From Lithobates sylvaticus (taxonomy: Eukaryota; Chordata; Amphibia; Anura; Ranidae), in the NCBI GenBank assembly GCA_028564925.1, contig CM053033.1, forward strand, positions 87,222,468 through 87,286,467: DNA of 64,000 bases, read 5' to 3'. The first letter of the stretch is position 1. Each line of letters begins with the position of its first letter. Positions 12,003-23,022 of the stretch are shown piece by piece. Position numbers and translations under genes: made by a program. The notes below the pieces were generated by a model that was not told the DNA's origin, did no database searches, and saw only the letters and a program-made list of their open reading frames with translations.

Positions 12003-12923
12003 GAATACAAGAAAAAAAAAAGCCCATGGGAGAGATGGAGAAAGGGAAACTTAAATGCCAAGTGTCGTTGCAACAGCTAGCAAGGGCAAAAATTCCCTAA
12101 CGGGGACAACAACAGCAAAAGCAAACAGAAGCTCCAACTTTACCACATTCTCTCCAAATGTAGACAAAAATAAAGTGCTGCCATCGATGATTACACTTGG
12201 CAAGGTAAGCTGGGCACTGCAGTGTGACGATCTTGCCACCCTTAGGAGATGAAGAAGGTGGAGCAAAACATTAAATACATCAGTCAAGCAACAGAAATAT
12301 TCCTGGAAATAATTTTACGGTGTTATGCAATTATGCAAGTACACCACACTGCAATTATTCTGTCTGTCCCTTGCTGCTACAGATTATCCTGGTCATGTTC
12401 TTGCAGGGTAACTAAGGGGTGCCCAGTCACATGGCTCAGTACACGCTGTGCCCAGGTTCTTGCACAACATGCCATAACGTTATTAAAAGGACCAGATTGG
12501 TGATTCACCAGGGCAGGGCTCTGCAGGGGGGATGGCTGAGAGCTTCCAAGTCCAAACAAGAGCCTGCGCGGTCGGCCCTGGCCACTGAGGTGATGTCAGC
12601 GGTGTAATTACACAATTATAATCCTTACACTCCCCGCCTGCCTGCTAATATAACTCTCCGAACACACCTAGCCCATCAAAACAGTCAGCTCTACTGTCCT
12701 CCCATCTATCAAAGTTCTCAGAATATCTTCAATGATCAACACTCCACGTGTTTACTGTCCTTCTCCATTTATAGATTGCTTCCCCATTCATATCTGGAGG
12801 ACAGTGTACCAGGGCAAGGGTATAGTGCATTATCACAGAGAGCACACATTGACTTATTGCTGCAATTTGCACCTTTGCCATTTTTTTTTTTTTTAAACTT
12901 GCTTGGAGTTCCATATTCTATGC
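12003..12923. other. Unassigned sequence
   Basis: Nothing recognised; short shadow frames only. Confidence 0.5.
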
Positions 12924-13314
12924 CTGTGGTCTCCAAACTGTGGCCCTTTGCTTGCCTTTACCTGGCCCTTGGGGCACTATTCCCCCCAACTGACACCAGT
13001 AATGAGGCGCCAGTCTTTCCACCGACATCAACAGTGGGGTACAATTCCTCTCACTGACACCAATGATGGTGAACTTATCCTCCCCACTAACACCAACTCA
13101 ATGATGGGGCACTATTCATTCTGCTGACACCAATGATGGGAAGCAATTCCTCCTTTTACTAACCAGAGGCACTAGGTCATTTATTTTACGCTCATTGACC
13201 ACCAAGACTGAGGCACGGTTTTCTCTCCCTGATGTTGGGACATTTTCTACTCCCACTGGCCACAGTCTGGCCCCCCTAAACCGGCCCGTTGTGTAGAAAG
13301 TTTCGAGAGCCCTG
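12924..13314. mobile_element. hAT MITE, 'TGGTCTCCAAACT' family
   Basis: Left end CTGTGGTCTCCAAACTG and right end AGTTTCGAGAGCCCTG are inverted. An exact 8-bp target duplication TTCTATGC flanks it (12916-12923, 13315-13322). The interior is a run of about 30-bp units with ACTGACACCAATGATG, so it grew by internal repeats. A forward copy occurs at 40469-41257. Confidence 0.85.
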
Positions 13315-13529
13315 TTCTATGCCATGTATAGATTTGTGGAGGACCCCTTTACCAGTGTCTCTAGACATAGGAGAATATTCAAGCTCTAGATCAGGGAACA
13401 AGTGTACGTCTAAATTCTCCCCAAAATTTCCTCTGTATTAGGAGCCAATCATAGGAATGGATACTCCTGGGGTGTTCAATATTATCTCCTAGGGCAAGCT
13501 GTTGCCTAAGAGATATCTGCTGCATACAG

Positions 13530-14756
13530 GAACAACAATCCTTCATGAAAATGACTGCTAAAACCAATAGGAACTACTCCATACTCTTACTACTAGACCT
13601 CTCTGCGGGCCTTGATACTGTTGACCACCTGCTCCTTATCAATGAACTCCACTCCTTTGGCCACCAAGATTCTGCTTCATTCTGGTTTTCTTCCTACCCA
13701 TCACAGCGCTACCTCAGGGTTACCTACAACCCTGTCGCCTCCTCTCCACTTGCTCTTTTTGTTGGGGTCCCCCAAGGCTCTGTTCTTGGACCCCTTCTCT
13801 ATCTACACCTCCTACATTGGTCATTTGATAACTTCACAGATTCCAATACCAACTCTACGCCTATTGCTCTACTCCTCCTCACCACACTTCTTCAGTCTCC
13901 TCTCGCATTACTAACTTACATATTAGCATGGATGTCGCGCCACTTCCTTAAACAAAATCTCTCTAAAAATGAGCAGATGATAATCCCCCCTCACCCATGC
14001 CCCACTCCATGACTTGTCCATCAAAATCAATAATGCCTCCCAATCAATAACCATCAATCCCTCCCGCCTGGGTACTAGATGTAATCCTAGACTCTGTCCT
14101 TTCAGCCCCAAATCCAATAGTTTTTAAAAGCTTGTAGACTTCACCTCTATAACATCTCTAAAATTCACCTCTTTTTAACTAATGAAACCACCAAGCTCCT
14201 CATTCACTCCCTTGTGATCTCTCGTCTTGACTATTGCAACTCCCTTCTCATAGGCTTTCCATAGGCTATCCCCTCTTCAGTCAGTTCGTAAATACTGCTG
14301 CAAAACTTGTCCATCTTGCCAACCGTTCAGTGTCTGCCAACCCTCTAAGCCAATCCTTTACACTGGCTTCCGATTGCCAAGTGAATTACATTTAAAATAC
14401 TAACATAAATCCATTCACAACTCTGCCCCAAGCTACATCAATCTTCAAGACCTCCTGCTTTCAAGCTCCCTTGTCTCCTCCTCCCATGCTCATTCTCCGG
14501 GATTTCTCCAAAGCCTCTCCCAGCCTCTGGAACTCTCTACCGCAATCTTTAGGCAATCCCTGAAAACGTATCTCTTCAGGGAAGCGTATCACTAATCTTT
14601 TATCGCTTCCATCAGCTCATTCCCCACAGTTACAATCTTTTGTACTACTCGTCTCTTAGAATGTAAGCTCTTATGAGCAGGGCCCTCTTAACCCTCTTGT
14701 ATTTTATTGTATTGTAACGATACTGTCTCCCTTTTATATTGTAAAGTGCAATGTTT
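13530..14756 (+). pseudogene. L2-type LINE reverse transcriptase, 3' part
   Basis: 13545-14012 encodes a recognisable RT core: LLLDLSAGLDTVDHLLLINE (motif A; the usual aromatic before D is replaced), the WFSSY segment, GVPQGSVLGPLL (motif B), and WMSRHFLKQNLSKNEQM after the catalytic motif C region. The YADD box itself is not intact. Beyond the stop at about 14010, broken frames still match the C-terminal domain (LLIHSLVISRLDYCN-like at 14200-14240; LKTYLFREAYH near 14560-14595). The 3' part AATGTAAGCTCTTATGAGCA is the standard tail of this frog L2 family; related tails lie at 35205 and 40757. A dead copy. Confidence 0.8.
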
Positions 14757-15798
14757 AAAGGGATGCAGACTCTGCCACTTTCCCTCAATAGAACCCTGCA
14801 AGTGCAGCAGACGATTGAGAATTAAAAAAAAAAAAAAAAAAAAAATTGCTCCCATTAGATTTACTAATCTAGTAGGAATCTTCACCAATTTTTTTTTCTT
14901 TTTTAATCCCTGCAATGTACATAGATAACCCACAGTGAAATTATTTTTTCTTTTAACAAAAGTGGAGTTACTCTTTAACAGAAGAGAGAACTACTGCACT
15001 CTGCGTGTCAGAAAAACAGTTAAATGTCCCCATAGATGGCTCAGAATTTGGCTGATTCCTGGTGAATCAGGTAAAATGAGAGCACTAGGTGGCCCTGCAC
15101 GCATCACCTAAAATGAAGGTGATTTTTTTGCAGAAGCAAATGCCACGGAGATGTTTTCCATCCATCCTGGCCAGAAGTAGGATAAGAACCTCTCCAAGGA
15201 TCATGCAGGGCCTGTAGGGAGATGCTACAGACAGTCTTTAGTAATAGGTTAATGCCTGGCTTTCCTCCAGTCCCAGCAGGAAGTGTCAGTAATCCACACC
15301 ACCATTACACAATGTGCATTTGCGCTCAGACATACAACAGGTGGGGACACGTCGGGCTGTGCTGACTCACTCACTCCCTCCACAGCTGCTCCAGCTCCCA
15401 GTGCTACACAGGCTTTCTGTACTCACTTCCATGAGCTCTGCCACTGGACTCCAACCCTGCACAAATGTCTGATCAAGGGTATTGCTGGAAAAAAGGACAA
15501 AGTTTAAGAGAGAATCTCGCCTTTTTAAATTGCTTTTATGGAGGTGTTTGATTTTGATCAGCATTGAGCAATCTTAAATGAAACCTGTCAAGGAAAAAAT
15601 ATTGGAGGATACTATTGCTGACCCTTTCCTTCTGAAAATGCCAATTACCTGGATATCATGCTCATCCACTGACTTCCATATTTTCAGTCACTGACACATG
15701 ACCTGCATACTAGTTTTAGGTCAGTGATTGAAACTGTTGAAGTCAAAGTATGGCCAGGCAGCTAGTAATTTAGGACCTGTATGTAAACTTGACAATAA
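14757..15798. other. Unassigned sequence
   Basis: Poly-A at 14824-14845. Pieces at 15575-15740 resemble low-copy repeats also seen near 24840-25030 (CAGTCACTGACA...GGTCAGTGATT). No gene seen. Confidence 0.5.
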
Positions 15799-16155
15799 GG
15801 CTTGATTCACACTAATGCGGTTTTTGATGCATTTTGCAGAAATGCAGGGAATTTTCCTATGGAACATGTTCACATCAATGCATTTTTGTGCCTCTGCCTT
15901 TTTGGAAAGGGTCGGGGACTTTTTTTTCATGCAAAATGCAGCGTTTTGCATGTAATAGAAGTCAATGGACCCACATCCAAAAAGCAAGTACCGCGTTTTT
16001 ACGTTTTTTTTTTTTTTTTTTTTTTTTTTACACTGTATATAGCTGGTTGCTAAGCAACCACAGTGTAAAAAAAATTAAAAATAAAACGCAAAACGTGGCA
16101 AAATCGCAGTAAAAACGCGTGTCCAAAAACAACATGCATAGATGAGAATCGAGCC
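15799..16155. mobile_element. Harbinger-like MITE, 'GGCTTGATTCACAC' family
   Basis: Inverted ends GGCTTGATTCAC and GAATCGAGCC with TAA duplicated (15796-15798, 16156-16158). A T-run (about 16005-16029) lies beside a TTGCTAAGCAA palindrome. Confidence 0.65.
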
Positions 16156-16568
16156 TAAAAGCAGCCCATAGATTACTCATTTTCTTTCCTGCAACCACAA
16201 GTGACAGGAATGAAAATAGACTCCCTCATCAACACAGTCAGTATTGATGGGGAAAGCCCTCGCGCAGTGCTATTTTGTTCTGCTGAGAGATTATATAGGT
16301 AGAACCAAGGGATTATAGCGGTGCCAATAATGTTCTTGTCAACAATGCAATTCTTTTAAGAAAAAGTTTATTTAGAAATGTTAAAAACACATCATTTCTA
16401 TCATGATTTAATTTTGGAAAAAGAAAAAACAGTAAATCAAAAACAATTATAGCCAAAGTATTACAAGTGGGTATCTTGATTATTAATATACATTGGTGTC
16501 TCAACAACAGTAACGAATAGGTACAACCATAGGCCCGAGAATAACTTGTGGAAGGCCCAAGTACAGAC

Positions 16569-16633
16569 GCAGGCCATCATTTTTTTACCGACATGTTTCA
16601 CCATTTCAATGGCTGCCTCAGGGAAAGGCCTGC
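16569..16633 (-). ncRNA. Hammerhead-ribozyme-like motif, left arm
   Basis: Minus strand order: GCAGGCC (stem I), CTGAGGC (core box 1; consensus CUGANGA, last base changed), AGCCATTGAAATGGT (stem II hairpin), GAAA (core box 2), CATGTC (with the preceding A a palindromic stem III ACATGT, then the GUC cleavage triplet), GG and after a loop GGCCTGC, complementary to GCAGGCC. This is the type I order known from Penelope-like retroelements and newt satellite 2. One core base departs from consensus, so activity is doubtful. Confidence 0.5.
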
Positions 16634-16720
16634 TGGTACTGCAATAAACAGGTATAAGTAAACAACGTTTGTTTACTTATACCTGTTTATTGCTCTATAT
16701 TTAAAGAAATATCAGTACCA

Positions 16721-16784
16721 GCAGGCCTTTCCCTGAGGAAGCCATTGAAATGGCGAAACATGGCTGTAAAAAATTATGGCCTGC
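16721..16784 (+). ncRNA. Hammerhead-ribozyme-like motif, right arm
   Basis: Plus strand order: GCAGGCC at 16721-16727, CTGAGGA at 16733-16739 (fits CUGANGA exactly), AGCCATTGAAATGGC (perfect 6-bp stem II), GAAA at 16755-16758, CATGGC (stem III and cleavage triplet decayed relative to the left arm), and GGCCTGC at 16778-16784 closing stem I. The core boxes are intact here but the cleavage triplet is not, the mirror image of the left arm. Confidence 0.5.
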
Positions 16785-17099
16785 ATCTGTACTTAGGCCT
16801 TCCACGAGTTATTTTCGGGCCTATGGTTGTACCTATTCATTACTGCTGTTGAGACACCAATGTATATAAATAATCAAGATACCCACTTGTAATACTTTGG
16901 CTATAATTAGTTTTGATATACGTTTTTTTCTTTTTCCAAAATTGAATCATGATAGAAATGTGTTTTTAACATTTCTAAATAAACTTTTTCTTAAAAGAAT
17001 TACATTGTTGACAAGAACATTATTGGCACCGCTATAATCCCTTGGTTCTACCTCCTACATTTTTTTCCCCATTCAATATTATAGGGATGAGGTGCTGTA

Positions 17100-17877
17100 T
17101 AACGTTTTGGACCCTCTCAACCATTATCATTATCATACATACACACACAGTGGAAATTAAAGATTAATTCCTCGATTAATTCTTTTGATCAGTACTCACC
17201 TCTCCGCCGGCTTCGGGTCTTCAGGGAGTTCCGTCCGAGATCCGGTGACGTCACCGGACTCCTCCCCCTTCCCCAAGTGCCTCCATCTGCTAATGAAGGG
17301 AAGGGGGGAGGAGTCCGGTGGTGTCGAAGTTCTAATTGAACGTAACGCGTACGGGGGAGGAGCTACGCATGATGTCACCCACTGCTGCCCTACGTGACCA
17401 ACACGATTTTCGGCTTTACATGCTGTGTTTTTATCATCTTTATGTAAGAGGGGAGCACTTAGATCTTTTCTTTATACCCATGACCTGGCGTCCTTGCTGA
17501 GATCTAAGTAGACGTGAGAGAAGTTTACGGTCCGTGTTAACCCTTTTGATACCCACTTGCATGACCACCTGTTTGCACAGGGGTCCATGCCATAAGGTGA
17601 GAGTGATTAGTTAGACCGGAGGTGGAGGGATTGTCACACTACTGTGAAAAAAAATAAAAAAAAAAATATAAAAAAGTACTTACGTCAGTGCTACAGTTTG
17701 AATTTAAAAAGTATTTGTGAACTGTGAAGTTAAGTTATGGATTGTGGAAACTAACTAGTGTCGGATGATTGTATATAGTGTATACCACATTTATCACTGA
17801 CTAAATTAGACGATAAAAAAAATAAAAATAAAAAATCGATTAATCGAACACGAAAATTTTAATCAGTAACAGCCCTA
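17100..17877. mobile_element. Probable hAT-derived repeat with CGATTAATC ends
   Basis: The right end AATCAGTAACAGCCCTA is the inverse of the hAT-type start TAGGGCTG. CGATTAAT motifs occur near both ends (17172, 17837). A GC-rich core at 17200-17400 includes the 18-base palindrome at 17241-17258 and inverted GGACTCCTCCCCCTT/GGGGGGAGGAGTCC. The left boundary is uncertain. Confidence 0.4.
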
Positions 17878-17968
17878 ATCTCTCTCTCTCACACACACAC
17901 ACACTGGTGGTACTGATGCAATTTTAACATCATCTGTGAACAAATCACACAACTAGATTTTATAATTA

Positions 17969-18466
17969 CCGTACTTATCAGCGTATAACACACATTCATT
18001 TTAAGAGGGAAGTTTCTGGAAAAATAAAAAAAATAAAATAAAAAAACTTGCATTATAAATAAGGAACTTTGAAGCAAAATAAGGGTCAGTGCCCATCTGC
18101 AGCCTCACCACTGCCTTCAATGCAGCAGCCTCAAAATTGCCATCAGTGCACCCTGATCGACGCCCATCTGCAGCCTAGAGGGGACAGGGAGGGGGGGGGG
18201 GGGGGTGGGACCAGTGCTGACAGATTACATACAGTGAGAATCTCCCATTATAGACAGAACAGTGGTCCAATGGCGGCCCAGGAGACAGGACTTCCTATTA
18301 CAAAGGCTGCCAAGTAAACAGGCGATTCTCACTGTATTTAATCTGACGGCGCTCCTCCCGCCCCCTCCCTGTCCACTCCGAGGCAGCTAAAATTGTAGTA
18401 TCGGCGTATAACATGCACACGATTTTCAGGGTAAAAAAAGTGCGTGTTATATGCGAATAAATACAG
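17969..18466. mobile_element. TA-target MITE, 'CCGTATTTATCGGCGTATAA' type
   Basis: Ends CCGTACTTATCAGCGTATAA and TTATATGCGAATAAATACAG are inverted, with TA on both sides (17967-17968, 18467-18468). A G-run lies at 18190-18205. The interior CAGTGAGAATC/GATTCTCACTG is itself inverted. Confidence 0.65.
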
Positions 18467-18587
18467 TATTTGTTTATCTTGCCTTATGTAGAACGCATCA
18501 GAGGAACAGGACAACATTATTCATCTTTGCTATGGCCGAAGCACTCAGGCAGAATGGAGAAGTTCCTTGCAAAATGTCAGAATTTTA

Positions 18588-18771
18588 AAGCTGGCCATAC
18601 ACTGGTAGATGTTCGTACCAATGTTGGTATGAAAACTCTTGGCAGCACATTCAATATTGCCAACAAAAATTTGACAAATAACGATTGAAAACGGTTTAGT
18701 TTTGGAGAGAATCACTTTCCTGAATGAAAACCACAATCAATGTTAAAAATTAGCTTGAGAAAAAAGGTTTC
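18588..18771. repeat. 'GCTGGCCATACAC' repeat, left of an L1 insertion
   Basis: AGCTGGCCATACACTGGTAG starts a diverged copy of the 7912-8130 repeat. It breaks at AAGGTTTC (18764-18771) where an L1 inserted and resumes at 20034. Confidence 0.55.
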
Positions 18772-20025
18772 CTACCATCCCTACCTGTTAAACTACCAGA
18801 CCTTCTTCATGATGTACATTCAGCGTTTGCCAAGTTTCTCTGGCGCGGCAAACATCCATGCATTGGTAGGGCGTTGCTACCAAGGCCGAAACTGAGGGGA
18901 GGCATGGGCTTCCCAGACCCTGCTCTATACTATGCGGCGACGAACATGACATGGGTGGTTGATTGTTGCAGTCATGGGGATTTTAAGCTCTGGGCTACAC
19001 TAGAGCAGGAGGTGGCCAAGGCCCCACTGGCCGGCCTGCCATGGGCAGGTAAGCAACCGACATTCCACCCAACTACTCACCCACTGATCGGTCTGAAATG
19101 GAAAGATTCTTCCGACTATCCTCCTTGACTACTTTCATCTCCCATGACTCCAATTGTAGGACAGCTGAAATTCCCGCCAGGCCTATCGGACTCTGCCTTT
19201 ACAGGGCTGGCCCCAAAAGGGCTCTTACGAGCCTCTCATTTTCTACCGCCCGCAGGCTGGATTCCAACTAAGACCCTAATGACAGGACAGATACCCATCG
19301 CATTGGACATTTGGAGAGCTAGGCAGCTTTCCCACTTCCTCAGCTCCCTGCCCAAAACACACACTCTTTCCTCGGCAACTCCACTCATTTGAAGAACACT
19401 GAGTGACAGCCCAATTGGTGGATCCCTCTCTAGCTCTTACAAAACCCTGCTGGACATACAAGCTACCACAGATCCTCCTTTCTTAGCTAAATGGAAAAGA
19501 GACTTACAAACCATGTTTACTGGTCTCTAAAAAGAACGCATACTTTTCTTTGTGCAAAAGTCATCACTCTGTAGTAAAAAACAGGAAATTTCCTACAAAA
19601 TAACCAAACGCTGGTACCGCACTCCGTCTATTTTGGCGAAAATATTCCCCAATCAATCCGCACGTTGCTGGCGTGAGCGACACCCAGGCACTATTCTCCA
19701 CATTTTTTGGGAATGCCTCAAACTGCAAACTTTCTGGCAACCAGTCCTTCGACTCATGTACAAATTCACAGACATTTCCCTAACCAACGACCCTGCTGCT
19801 GTGCTATTAAACCTCACTCCTATGTCAAGAAAGCACTACCACAAATCTCTTCTTAAACACCATCTCAATGCTGCTAGGGCTTGCATACCAAGCCAATGGA
19901 AGCAACAATCTCCCCCCATGCTATATTGTATGGACCACCTATTCTGTGAAGTTAACTTTTCATTGTATGTCGCATACCACTAAATAAAAAAAATAAATAA
20001 AAAATAAAAAAAAAAAAAAAAAAAG
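18772..20025 (+). pseudogene. 5'-truncated L1 LINE (ORF2 C-terminus)
   Basis: The insert is flanked by AAGGTTTC (18764-18771 and 20026-20033), a clear target duplication, and ends in an A-rich tail (19981-20025). The translation from 18772 matches the C-terminal domain of L1 ORF2: AFAKFLWRGKHPCIGRALL, then KLRGGMGFPDPALYYAATNM. A later piece (19552-19983) carries CWRERHPGTILHIFWECLKL, the cysteine/histidine segment near the L1 C-terminus, with its first knuckle partly lost. At least two frame changes separate the segments 18772-19128, 19144-19392 and 19552-19983. Endonuclease and RT core are absent through truncation. Not functional. Confidence 0.85.
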
Positions 20026-20100
20026 AAGGTTTCATCATGCTCCTTCCATACTTCTCATCACTACGTTCAAAGACTGATTTTATGTCACGAACGATAACTG

Positions 20101-20475
20101 GGTACTGACATTTATTGGTGAAGTTGATCCAGGGAAAATTCGATTGCCTCTTGGGGGTTAGGAAGGATTTTTTTTCCCCTGCTGTATCAAATTGGATCAT
20201 GCTTTGCTGGGGGGTTTTGCCTTCCTCTGGATCAACTGTGGGATTGTTTGATATTATTTATTTATTTTTATGGTTGACCTAGATCAGTGATGGCGAACCT
20301 TGGCACTCCAGATGTTTTGAAACTACATTTCCCATGTGGTGCTCATGCACTCTGCGGTGCAAATGAGCATCATGGGAAATGTAGTTCCAAAATCATCTGG
20401 GGTGCCAAGGTTCGCCATCACTGACCTAGATGGTCTTTTTTTTAACCTGACTAACTATATAACTATTAGAAAATC
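20101..20475 (+). mobile_element. LINE/SINE 3' tail, interrupted by a hAT MITE
   Basis: GGGGGTTAGGAAGGATTTTT, GCCTTCCTCTGGATCAACTG and, after the MITE, AACCTGACTAACTATATAAC are phrases of a widespread fish/amphibian LINE (CR1/L2-like) tail. Precise clade not resolved. Confidence 0.45.
20285..20423. mobile_element. hAT fold-back MITE, 'CAGTGATGGCGAACC' family
   Basis: 139 bp, almost wholly self-complementary. Ends CAGTGATGGCGAACC and GGTTCGCCATCACTG. Exact 8-bp target duplication ACCTAGAT (20277-20284, 20424-20431). Non-coding. Confidence 0.92.
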
Positions 20476-20927
20476 AAACAACCGCTCCAAAAACAAGATT
20501 TTTCTAACAAATTTCTACTGGCCAGCTTTACTGTAAATGGGTTTCTGTTGAACTTGGGCAATCTAGTGAGAGTGTTCCCACTGTCTGCCTACACAATCAC
20601 TTTCCCAAAAGTAATTATTTGAAAAAAAAAAAAAAAAAAAGAAGAAGTTTTACAATTATACTTTCGTAATTTAAAAATAAATAAACAATTCTCGGAAAGA
20701 GTTGGAGTTTCACAGTACACGTTACTTTTGGTCCACCTACGTGTCTTATTAAAATATTGTTGTAAGTGAGCCGCACAGACCAGTGACCCCGGCTTAGAGA
20801 ACAATGCCGTTATTGTTCTACAAGTCAGATCCATTCATAAGAAAAGCTATTGCTACATACTCCCGTAAGATTACATCAAATAGTTGCTGGTAAAGAAGTT
20901 TGTGGGCCAAAGCTCCGCTGTTCCTTA
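20476..20927. other. Unassigned sequence
   Basis: Poly-A near 20622-20640. Nothing else recognised. Confidence 0.5.
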
Positions 20928-21122
20928 GGCAGGCCATAAACAGTGCAAATTGTTCCTGCAACCACGGGTTGCAGGAAAGAAATTTCCCCATCAACACAGA
21001 CAGCGCTGACAGGGGAATCCCTCCTGTTGAGCAATTCTCTGTGGGGAAGACAGCTACTCTCAGAGGGTTTTTTACCTTCATGCATAGAAAAAAAAATTCT
21101 ACTAGCATATGGCCAGCATTAG
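20928..21122. mobile_element. MITE fragment of the 'GGCTGGCCATA' family
   Basis: Shares GCAACCACGGGTTGCAGGAAAG and CATCAACACAGACAG with 3601-3946 and 16190-16250. The right end is CATATGGCCAGCATTA. Internally deleted. Confidence 0.5.
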
Positions 21123-21324
21123 ACACCTTTATCACAACAATGGCGGATGAGCCACTGGAGTTGGGAACACCAATGTGGGTGCCTCACCACAAGGAATTGA
21201 TGAGCAATTTAAACTGAAATGATCTCCTTGGACAAAAGCCAATTGAAAAATCCTCTTCCGTCAAGCAAGGTGGTGCCAACAGGGCCACCGACTAAACAAA
21301 TTTCAGTTGATTCAGCATCTATTA

Positions 21325-21572
21325 GGCTGGGTTCACATATATGCGAAGTACCCCACATCGAATTTGCATGACAGGGGAGCTCTCACTGGAGCCGGTTCAC
21401 ACAGGTCTGGGGCAGCCGCGGAGCAGATTGCAAAAGGGTCCTGTGTGTGTTTGGATTCGGTTCGAGTGCAAAAATCAGGCAAAAATTCGGACCTGAAATT
21501 GCACCTGAACCAGTGAACAGACACGCACCAGAGCCCAGGCACAAATCCGTGGCCACACAGGTGAACCCAGCC
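21325..21572. mobile_element. Harbinger-like MITE, 'GGCTGGGTTCACA' family
   Basis: Ends GGCTGGGTTCACA and GGTGAACCCAGCC are inverted, and TTA is duplicated (21322-21324, 21573-21575). Non-coding. Confidence 0.72.
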
Positions 21573-21575
21573 TTA

Positions 21576-22217
21576 TACAGTAGCTGTGCATTCTCCTTTG
21601 AAATCACGAAAACTATGTAGTATTAGGACCTACCTAAACAGTCTATTCAATTCAAATCGGGCATGTGCACTCCATAGTTGTTGATAGATGAAAAAGATTG
21701 GAGAGATACAGACTAAAATGTGTATGGCCAACTTTAGAGAACAAGCAACATAAATGAAACTTCTATAAAGACATAATCCTCACAAATCCTATTCCACGGT
21801 CAGATGCCCATTGAAGACATTGTTGCATAAGGTCACATGATTCAAGACCAGGGCGCCATGGCATTGCTTTTTCTAGAGGTTAGGCAGGTTTCTGCTGCAT
21901 CTCCACCTCTCTTCTCCCTTCCTAATGTATACCGATCAGTGACGTCAGACTTCCTGATCTGTTTATTATACTAGGTCAGCAACTCAGAAAGCATTCAAAC
22001 CACAGGATCAACGTGACAGTAAGGCATTTTCAGATGGAGAATAAGCCAAGCACGGCCTTCTTGTAGGTCTCTGCATAGACCTTCTCTGAAGTAAACCTCT
22101 CATGAGATAACTATATTGCCAGTCACTGCTGGACTTTTTCTGAAAATGTTAGCCTAGGTTTGTCAGACTTTTGAGTCAATGACCTTGAACAATTAATAAT
22201 AAATAAATTATATATAT
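21576..22217. other. Unassigned sequence
   Basis: No element ends or gene recognised. Confidence 0.5.
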
Positions 22218-22357
<140 letters not shown>

Positions 22358-22450
22358 CTACACAATTTTGGGTCAGGGAGTCATGGTATCAGCATGGTAC
22401 CCAGATTCCTAGCATTGGTACAGGTCACGAAGGGCATGTTTAGGTCTGCT

Positions 22451-22742
22451 TTAAGCCTAGTACACACCACTAGTTTTTTCAATCCAGCAGGTTGAACAAG
22501 AAAAACCTGACACCTCAGGTCGGAGCTGCTGTACTAACAACCCTATATTGGTACAGCGATCTCCCCTGCTGTTCTATTGTGTTCTGACAGGGGGATGGTT
22601 TTCCCCGCAAGAATACCCCGGTCAGCATGACTTTTCGGTCATGAACTTTCGAATGTCGGATTGGCTACCATACACACGGGCCGAATGTCAGCCCATTTCT
22701 TTTAAACCGGTCGACATTCAGTCCCTGTGTACTAGGCTTAAA
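22451..22742. mobile_element. MITE, 'TTAAGCCTAGTACAC' family
   Basis: Ends TTAAGCCTAGTACAC and GTGTACTAGGCTTAA are perfect inverted repeats. Non-coding. Fragments of the same family occur at 7090-7790 and near 30128 (TTTAAGCCTCGTACACA). Confidence 0.75.
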
Positions 22743-23022
22743 TCTTTCACCAACGTTCAGGAGACACAGTCACATTGGAGTACATCCCCCCCCTCCTGAA
22801 AACCAGCTTACAAACCAATCCCACCATGATAACAAACTTCATCTGCTGTGCTGCCAAGCAATCTGAAGACAGAACTCATGTAATAAGACTGATTAAGATG
22901 AATAATTATTTTATATGCGAGGTTTTATAGCAGGCATACTGTACATTCACATCAGGCCCTGCCCTTAAGGAGCTTACAATCTAAAAAAGGTACCCAACTC
23001 ACATTCATACATACTATGCCAA

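Larger units (their letters stand above)
16298..17052. repeat. Long inverted repeat (about 370-bp arms, 3-bp centre)
   Basis: Left arm 16298-16665 and right arm 16669-17052 are near-identical inverted copies around the centre CGT. The right arm has about 20 extra bases (CTATATTTAAAG...) near 16694-16714. It is a head-to-head dimer of one unit. Each arm carries a hammerhead-like fold. A transcript across it would form a very long duplex. Confidence 0.95.

Noticed and set aside
17322-17352. A third hammerhead-like segment (GTTC/GAAC hairpin then GTAACGCGTA)
   Set aside because: The CUGANGA box has several mismatches and no stem I partner is visible.
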